Positions 57,706-64,000 of a DNA stretch of 64,000 bases are shown here, piece by piece. The position numbers and the translations under genes are program-made. Source of the DNA: Owenia fusiformis (taxonomy: Eukaryota > Annelida > Polychaeta > Sabellida > Oweniidae); the NCBI GenBank assembly GCA_903813345.2, contig CAIIXF020000009.1:32276740-32340739 (forward strand). The letters are read 5' to 3'. Numbering within the stretch: position 1 is the stretch's first letter; each line of letters starts with the position of its first letter. The notes under the pieces were generated by a model, which saw only the letters and a list, made by a program, of their open reading frames with translations, had not been told where the DNA came from and did no database searches.

Positions 57706-60700
57706 CCCCCTTGATTGACTTCTGAATAATGTATAATATTGAATGGCGTTCGAGAGTTCCCAAATGATCCTGTTGTTAGGGAAGTGGTTGACTCTTAATC
57801 AACCACAGAACATTGAACAATCAATCAACGCAAGCTTATAGTTTTTATGAGAATGCATTTGGAGAACAATAATAATTCCTTGATGAAAGTAGTCCAGATC
57901 AGCTCAGGAAATACAGGTTTTACTTTAGGACATAAACTATATAGTGTATGGAGAACCTATCTGGAACTGAAAGGCTAAAAGATCACCTCTATACTCTTGC
58001 AATTAAGAACCTTGGTCAGTGTTGTGTATAGTCTCTGGAATAGAGATGAATGTTTAATATTCATGAAAGTTTCATTTTGATGTTCAATTTACTGTGTAGA
58101 CAATTAAAATGATTTCAGGGTATTTTCACAATTAAATTTTTATTGAGTTAATTATTGTGATAGTTCTTCAAAGGAGCTTTTATCATCAAGATCTTGTACT
58201 TAGAGAAAGTACAACCATATTCTATTTCAATATCCTCCTTGATAATGTAAATGCTGCCATTTTGGATATGCAAGCTACAAGGCTAGACATTTTAAAGATG
58301 GCATGAGTTTACAAACAACTCAAACATACCAGAATTCCTCTGAATTGTTCAAATATTTATGGGTTGGAATATGATTTGGGGAGTTCGGACTTATTTAAGC
58401 TAGTCCCATTTTGTTGATGGGCTCTGAGTAGAAATGAAGATTCTCAAATTAATAAATTGTGATTTTATTCCTTAGGACAGACCCATCTGTAGGTCTTCAA
58501 AAAACAAGAATGGTTGATGACCACTTCCATTTTTGCATGAAAACAATGCAACATAAATGTTTCAATTAAGTATAAAAAATATTTATTCAATATTTACAGA
58601 GCATACTTAATGTCAAATTACACACATATTCAACAGACAAACATAATTGGCAACTTGACAATAGCATGTGCTGCAGTGACATCCCAAAGAAAACTCCAGT
58701 AATAAAACGTACATATACAGCCTTACATTTAGTGCAGAAAATAGTGGAAGCCATTCTAAAAAGAATATAGACTCAATATGAGTTATTATCTGTAAGTAAA
58801 TAGTTAACTGACCACTTTCCCCATAAAACAAAGTATAACAAATATAATATAATAATAATGATAACTATATATCATCCACCATTTTGAACAAAAAATGTTA
58901 GACTGCTTATACTTAGTAGGATTTAATATTAATTGACAATTGTTCATGAACTATACCTTACATGTTCATGAACTATACCTTACATGTTCATGAACTATAC
59001 CTTACATGTTCATGAACTATACCTTACATGTTCATGAACTATACCTTACATGTTCATGAACTATACCTTACATGTTCATGAACTATACCTTACATGTTCA
59101 TGAACTATACCTTACATGTTCATGAACTATACCTTACATGTTCATGAACTATACCTTACATGTTCATGAACTATACCTTACATGTTCATGAACTATACCT
59201 TACATGTTCATGAACTATACCTTACATGAACATGTTACATTCCAGTTAATTGTAGAATGAGAACTTCCTGTGTATTCTACAGAATGTTTCTTATATTCAA
59301 TTCACACTTTAATTATGCACATCTAAGTGTTAATAAAAATCTTAACTAAAACAATGTACATCTATTTGATCACAAACCCATGACTATAGGTGAATGCCAC
59401 ATGTATTAAGCTCATTATGAAGACCATGGGTTTGAACCATCATCTGAAATTCAAATTTTCAGAAAATGAAGCACCTCATATTATACAAATATTGAATTCT
59501 ATTGAGGTGAATTAACACCTGTGCTTCGTGGAATATCACTTGTTTAAGATACAGATATTCACCTCAAAAGAATTAAATATTTGTTTTATTATTCACTGTA
59601 ATATTCCTCACTCACATCGATTGAATAACAAACTAACAAATGTCTAATTAAAACAATAATAATGTACTCCCAAGAATATATAAAATTGAAATTGGACTAA
59701 ATCATGACTAATGAATATCATTTGATATTTACCAGTCACGTGAACTGCCATTGAATATCGCTTCTTATTTTTAAGTCACATGTAGAACATAGACCAATCA
59801 GAGAGTGAGGAATATGAAAGTGATATAAATATATATACTTGGTATTGCTTACATGTAATGTGCTTTTGTCAACAGTCAAAATCCTTCTTTGAATATTGTT
59901 CACCAATGAAATGTCATGTTTGAATTCTCGCCTGAATTAATCAGCACCATTGCACAATTTATTTACAGATACTGTATAGGTTATGTTCGGCTATATTTAT
60001 TTTATGTACATAAACTGTTCATATACATGTCTTATGTTCATCGAGATTCTTACATCTAGTTATATGTTTTTATCATTCAGTTACATTTGACATTTCACTT
60101 GTGAACAACAGTGTCAGTTTAGTTCAATGGTTCCACATTGTCTTTTAAAATGGAAGCTTCCACCTCAGAAGAACAACTGAGATACACTACAATTCTGCGT
60201 GCTTCATGCAAGTGCGTATTTACATCCACATTTCCCTTATATTAAAGGGGCATTCTGTAAATCCGATCCTAAAGTATCCCAAAATATTTGAAGAAGTAAC
60301 ATGCAACTTTAGAATTAAATATAAACTTTCTTTATTATCCAAGCTTTGTAACAAACAGTCCATGGATGAAGTAGGTTTTAATAAATTATGAGGACTTTTA
60401 GGATCATTTTGGGATCATCAAGGATCACGGTTACAAAACTAGCTCAAAAGCTTTAGGTAACACCTTATATGAATGATGAATTAACTCTACCTGGCATAAT
60501 TTGGCTGGAAATTGACTGCATATGCAAATGATGCCATGCACTGGTAATAAATCAGTCATACATATATCACTCTTACTTTCTTCACTATATATCATAGCAA
60601 GAATTGACATACAACATTATTTATTTATTCCAGAAACTGCTAAGTCAAGCAAGTCTCATGCAGATTGTTGTATGGCACTTTTTATGGCCTTTATAAGACA

Positions 60701-61475
60701 TTATAACTAATGTCAAGACAAATGGAAAACAGCGGAGAACATTTTGCTTCACCCACCTTATGCCACATTGCTCATTGCAATTTAATTATTACTATTTAAG
60801 GTCCATATAAGAAGAGCAATGTTTTAACTACGAGCTAGTTTCTGTAATTCTGGTCCTAAATATCCAAATTGTGCAACTTTAGCTTTGATATCTTCATAAA
60901 AGAAGGCTGGAACCAAAGTTTATTGAGGGTGCAAGTCCGTGAAAAAGTTTTGAAAAATCTTTGGATCAGAATTACAGATACTGCCCTTTCAATAAAATAA
61001 TAAACATCTCACGCATAAAATAATGCATGTCCAGTGTTCTCTACTACAGTCATTCAATGCATAAAACTTAAGGTCATTCATAATTTTTTTGATCCAATCT
61101 ATTGAGTTTTCAGCATAAAAGCAACTGCGTTTGGTTGGATGTATTTTCCTGTTTTAACAAGATTTTTATCCTCTTTATGGGAAAGGGTTTATGTCATGCC
61201 AGCCTCATTTTGAACATTTTGGCAATGCCATAGGCTTTAATACTTCTTGATGCATATCTACGATATTTACATATCATCTTGTATAGCATTTCACTTTATC
61301 TCAAATATAATGTATGTTTCTCTAGTCACCCCATGGTTTGATTTTGATGTATACTTCGATTATTGTTCCACTAAGTAAGTATAAAACAATTACTGCAATA
61401 TTCAGTGTATTTTCATCTGATTTGTTAATATTTTGATTACTCATTGTGGAATTGTGCGCTGTGTTTGAAGACATT
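57706..61475. other. Intergenic region between convergent CEP20 and SLC25A38
   Basis: The two flanking genes end toward each other, so both 3' UTRs should lie here. Apart from the 22-bp satellite, no exon, transposon end or RNA gene is recognised. Short frames within it have no recognisable domains. Confidence 0.6.
58941..59228. repeat. 22-bp satellite, 13 perfect or near-perfect copies
   Basis: The unit TGTTCATGAACTATACCTTA plus CA repeats without visible variation across about 288 bp. Each unit carries the palindrome GTTCATGAAC. Such homogeneity implies very recent expansion, and likely length polymorphism. Confidence 0.98.
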
Positions 61476-61809
61476 CTACTTTAATCCAGTGCTCTTCATT
61501 ACCTGAAATGAAATTGAATAATTAAATTCAACTTGGCGACTTGATATTATTGAATTGACACCCTCAAGACCAATTTTTAAACAAAAACACCTCAATTAAT
61601 TAGACACTGAATTAACCGTGACACTGCATTGTTTAAATTAATAATTAAATCATGAAAAATCCAAATAAACACACTGCGGAAAACTCTTTCATTCCAAAAT
61701 TTCAAGACTATCTTACCTGCTCATAAACTGTCCATGCCAGGGCAGCCATCAGTGTTCTACGCATTGTTCTTGGGACAATTCCTCGAAAAAATCCCTTAGT
61801 ACCATTCTC
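61476..61809 (-). CDS. SLC25A38: SLC25A38 mitochondrial glycine carrier, last two coding exons
   Basis: Exon 61809-61717 (31 codons) and terminal exon 61502-61476 (eight codons and stop TAG), joined by a phase-0 GT-AG intron. The product segment ([20 protein letters not shown], then ALAWTVYEQ, then VMKSTGLK) matches the C-terminal end of SLC25A38: the last matrix loop, sixth transmembrane helix and short tail. The carrier imports glycine into mitochondria for the first step of haem synthesis. The acceptor at the 5' side of 61809 (TTATAG) shows that more exons lie upstream on this strand, beyond the right edge of the window, since none was found in 61810-64000. Confidence 0.9.
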
Positions 61810-62129
61810 CTATAATCACAACATGAAACAACACTTGTTATGTATTTATAGTACAATTTTTTACCTCTTAAATTGAGAGTTACATTCATTCGTACAATCA
61901 ATGTATAACCAGAACAACGGCAACGCCAAAGCGTAGCGAATCCCATCGAACAGAAATGGCTGGCATTTTTACAAACGAATAGCAAATATCATAAAACAAC
62001 ACACTAGAAAGGCCACCATTTTCAAAATGGTTGCTCACTAGCCAAGTTGTCATCAGAAGAAATAATAATATGCTTTTAAGTAGCCACCTCTAAAATTTTT
62101 GAAAAATCGCACACGTACTTGTAAAATAA

Positions 62130-63270
62130 CACACATAAAAATGTTGGCCATTTGGAAAATGACCGACTACTCCCCAAAGTTTTATTAGACAATGTGCCAT
62201 GCTTAAAGTATTCACATATCAAATATGAACAAAATCGCTCCACTACTTTTCGAGTTATAGTAAAATACGTTAAAATGGCGGCCATTTTTCAAAATGGTCA
62301 CCTTCTACCAAAAGTGTCATTAGAAATAGACAGTGTGCCATGCTTATAGTATTCACATACCAAATATGAACAAAATCGCTCCACTACTTTTCTAGTTATA
62401 GTAAAATATGTTAAAATGGTGGCCATTTTTCAAATTTTTTTTTTCAAAATGGCCGCCTTCTACCAAAAGTGTCATAGGACAGTGTGCCATGCGTATAGTA
62501 TTCACATACCAAATATGAACAAAATCGCTCCACTACTTTTTGAGTTATTTTTTTTTATTTATTTTTTTTTTGTAAATATTTATTCAAGTTTTAGATTTAC
62601 ATTATAATATAAGGTTACATGATAATACAGTTAATACAAATATAATTAGGGTCGCTCATTTCTTTATAAGAAAGTATATAAGGGGGGTTTACAGGGGAGT
62701 TATAGTAACATACGTTAAAATGGCAGCCATTTTTCAAAATTTTTTTCAAAATGGCCGCCTTCTATCAAAAGTGTTATAGGACAGTGTGCTATGCTTATAG
62801 TATTCACATACCAAATATGAACAAAATCGCTCCACTACTTTTCGAGTTATATTAAAATATGTTAAAATGGCGGCCATTTTTCAAAATGGCCGCCTTCTAC
62901 CAAAAGTGTCTTTAGACAGTGTGCAATGCTTATAGTATTCACATACCAAATATGAACAAAATCGCTCCACTATTTTTTGAGTTACAGCAAAAATCGTAAA
63001 ATGACGTGTAAAGGCCGCCATTTTTCAAGATGGCTGCCATGTGCTTCTTTAATATCTACATTTGTAGTATTATTATTGTCCTTTATCATTTTTTTACATT
63101 TAAAACATATTGCTATAACAGTTTTACATATTGCACCTAAATTACTGTAAAATCGGCACTAAAATGGCCGCCATTTTGAAATGAGTGGCCATTTTGAAAA
63201 TCGGCTTTCGAGCAAAACTTCTACTCATATAGGGTATATGTGTACAAAATATGAACAAAATCGGGCCAAC
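62130..63270. repeat. Diverged tandem array with AAAATGGCGGCCATTTT palindromes
   Basis: About six irregular units of roughly 135-170 bp. Each has an ATGGCGGCCAT-type palindrome, TTCTACCAAAAGTGTC, a GACAGTGTGCCATGCTTATA block, TTCACATACCAAATATGAAC, AAAATCGCTCCACTACTTTT and a GAGTTAT end. Spacing varies because of T-runs and an inserted retroposon. The last, more diverged unit leads into the GGAC microsatellite. It lies in an SLC25A38 intron. Confidence 0.88.
62549..62696 (-). mobile_element. Small retroposon (SINE or LINE 3' fragment) with 7-bp TSD
   Basis: An insert of about 148 bp beginning with a poly-T/TTTATTT run (a poly-A tail on the minus strand) interrupts one unit of the tandem array. 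GAGTTAT occurs directly on both sides (62542-62548, 62697-62703), and the array sequence continues across the insert. No coding potential. Confidence 0.75.
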
Positions 63271-63283
63271 GGTATTTGAGTTA

Positions 63284-63370
63284 TTGCCCGGACGGACGTA
63301 CGGACGTACGTATGGACGGACGGACGGAGGCATTCCCTATATCCCTCCGAACTTCGTTCGATGGGATAAT
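63284..63370. repeat. (GGAC)n/(GTAC)n microsatellite with terminal hairpin
   Basis: Repeated GGACGTAC and GGAC tetranucleotides are followed by TCCCTCCGAACTTCGTTCGA, which forms a hairpin (CGAAC-ttc-GTTCG) before GGGATAATA. It resembles the CCGT microsatellite context at 8432 and carries the same GAACTTCGTTC core as the HINE 3' hairpins. The remainder, 63371-64000, shows no recognised feature and should be SLC25A38 intron or upstream sequence. Confidence 0.75.
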
Positions 63371-64000
63371 AAAATCAAAGTAAGATGATTAAAAAATACA
63401 TTGTATCTGTGTTACATGATAAGGTAAAATCAAATAAATAATAATAATAAAAATCACAGTTTTTATTAACTATTGAGTAAAGGTTTTCTAACAGTATCAG
63501 TAAAAGCATCTGGTTTCTAGAAATATCTTTAAAATGGACCTCCTATATAAAGGTGTATGTACACAGAGGTGGAGGTACAAAATCAGTAAAACATCTTTTT
63601 GCATTGATGTTCACTTGTTTAAAGTATTAATCATTTAACAATCATTTCCACACGAACATATCATTGAATAATTTAGTGGAGTGACATGTTTGAAAACTTG
63701 AAATCAGACACGAATCATGATTCATGTTTGAAGGTTGAGAAAAGGTCACAGACCATGCCACAATTTTGGTTCATCACAAACCTTTAAATGTACCAACGAA
63801 TGAGTACAAAGTAAGAGGAACCAGTTGCAACTAGTCAAATTCTGTAATTTGATATAACTTATATCTCTAATATGACTCATTAATAAGACTGTTGTGATAT
63901 AAAGTTTCAATAAATATCCATCAAATTTGACATAAGTTAAGTCGAACATTTAAAATAGATCACCCGAGATGTCATAGGTTATATTATAAATGATTAACAT

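Overview
The window is nuclear DNA of an animal. It is AT-rich, rich in introns and crowded with non-autonomous transposons and tandem repeats. The protein-coding exons match bilaterian gene families (FAM20 secretory kinase, CEP20/FOR20, SLC25A38) and are split by GT-AG introns. Long introns, many TA-flanked MITEs and Helentron/HINE-like elements fit a marine invertebrate such as a mollusc or other lophotrochozoan. The sequence does not fix the species.

Layout. 1-18.4 kb holds no gene I can support. It is built from repeats: a long-TIR DNA transposon (5356-7692, plus one arm at 1-585), two Helentron/HINE-like elements (one split by that transposon), foldback elements and a 57-bp satellite. 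18.4-39.4 kb (+) carries eight 3'-terminal coding exons of a FAM20C-type Golgi kinase; its N-terminal exon(s) were not found. Its introns contain mariner-, pogo-, foldback- and HINE-type repeats. 39.4-45.1 kb is intergenic and holds several MITEs, one with a clear 9-bp target duplication. 45.1-46.0 kb (-) is an intronless, bacterial-style SIR2-family gene. Its start codon lies 43 bp from the start codon of CEP20 on the other strand, and a perfect CRE (TGACGTCA) sits between them. CEP20 runs from 46.0 to 57.7 kb (+) with a 9.9-kb first intron. That intron holds a 3.8-kb long-TIR element, which itself contains a hAT-like MITE, and a complete six-exon von Willebrand A-domain gene on the opposite strand (51.7-54.8 kb). 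57.7-61.5 kb is intergenic and includes a 13-copy 22-bp satellite. 61.5-61.8 kb (-) has the last two coding exons of SLC25A38; the rest of that gene lies beyond the right edge. 62-63.4 kb is a diverged tandem array interrupted by a small retroposon.

The genes do not form a pathway. They are a secretory-pathway protein kinase, a putative NAD-dependent deacylase, a centrosome/cilium protein, a vWA protein of unknown role and a mitochondrial glycine carrier. The notable local arrangements are the shared SIR2/CEP20 promoter and the vWA gene nested in the CEP20 intron. All exon boundaries were read by eye from splice consensus, frame continuity and remembered family sequence; no alignment or transcript data were available.
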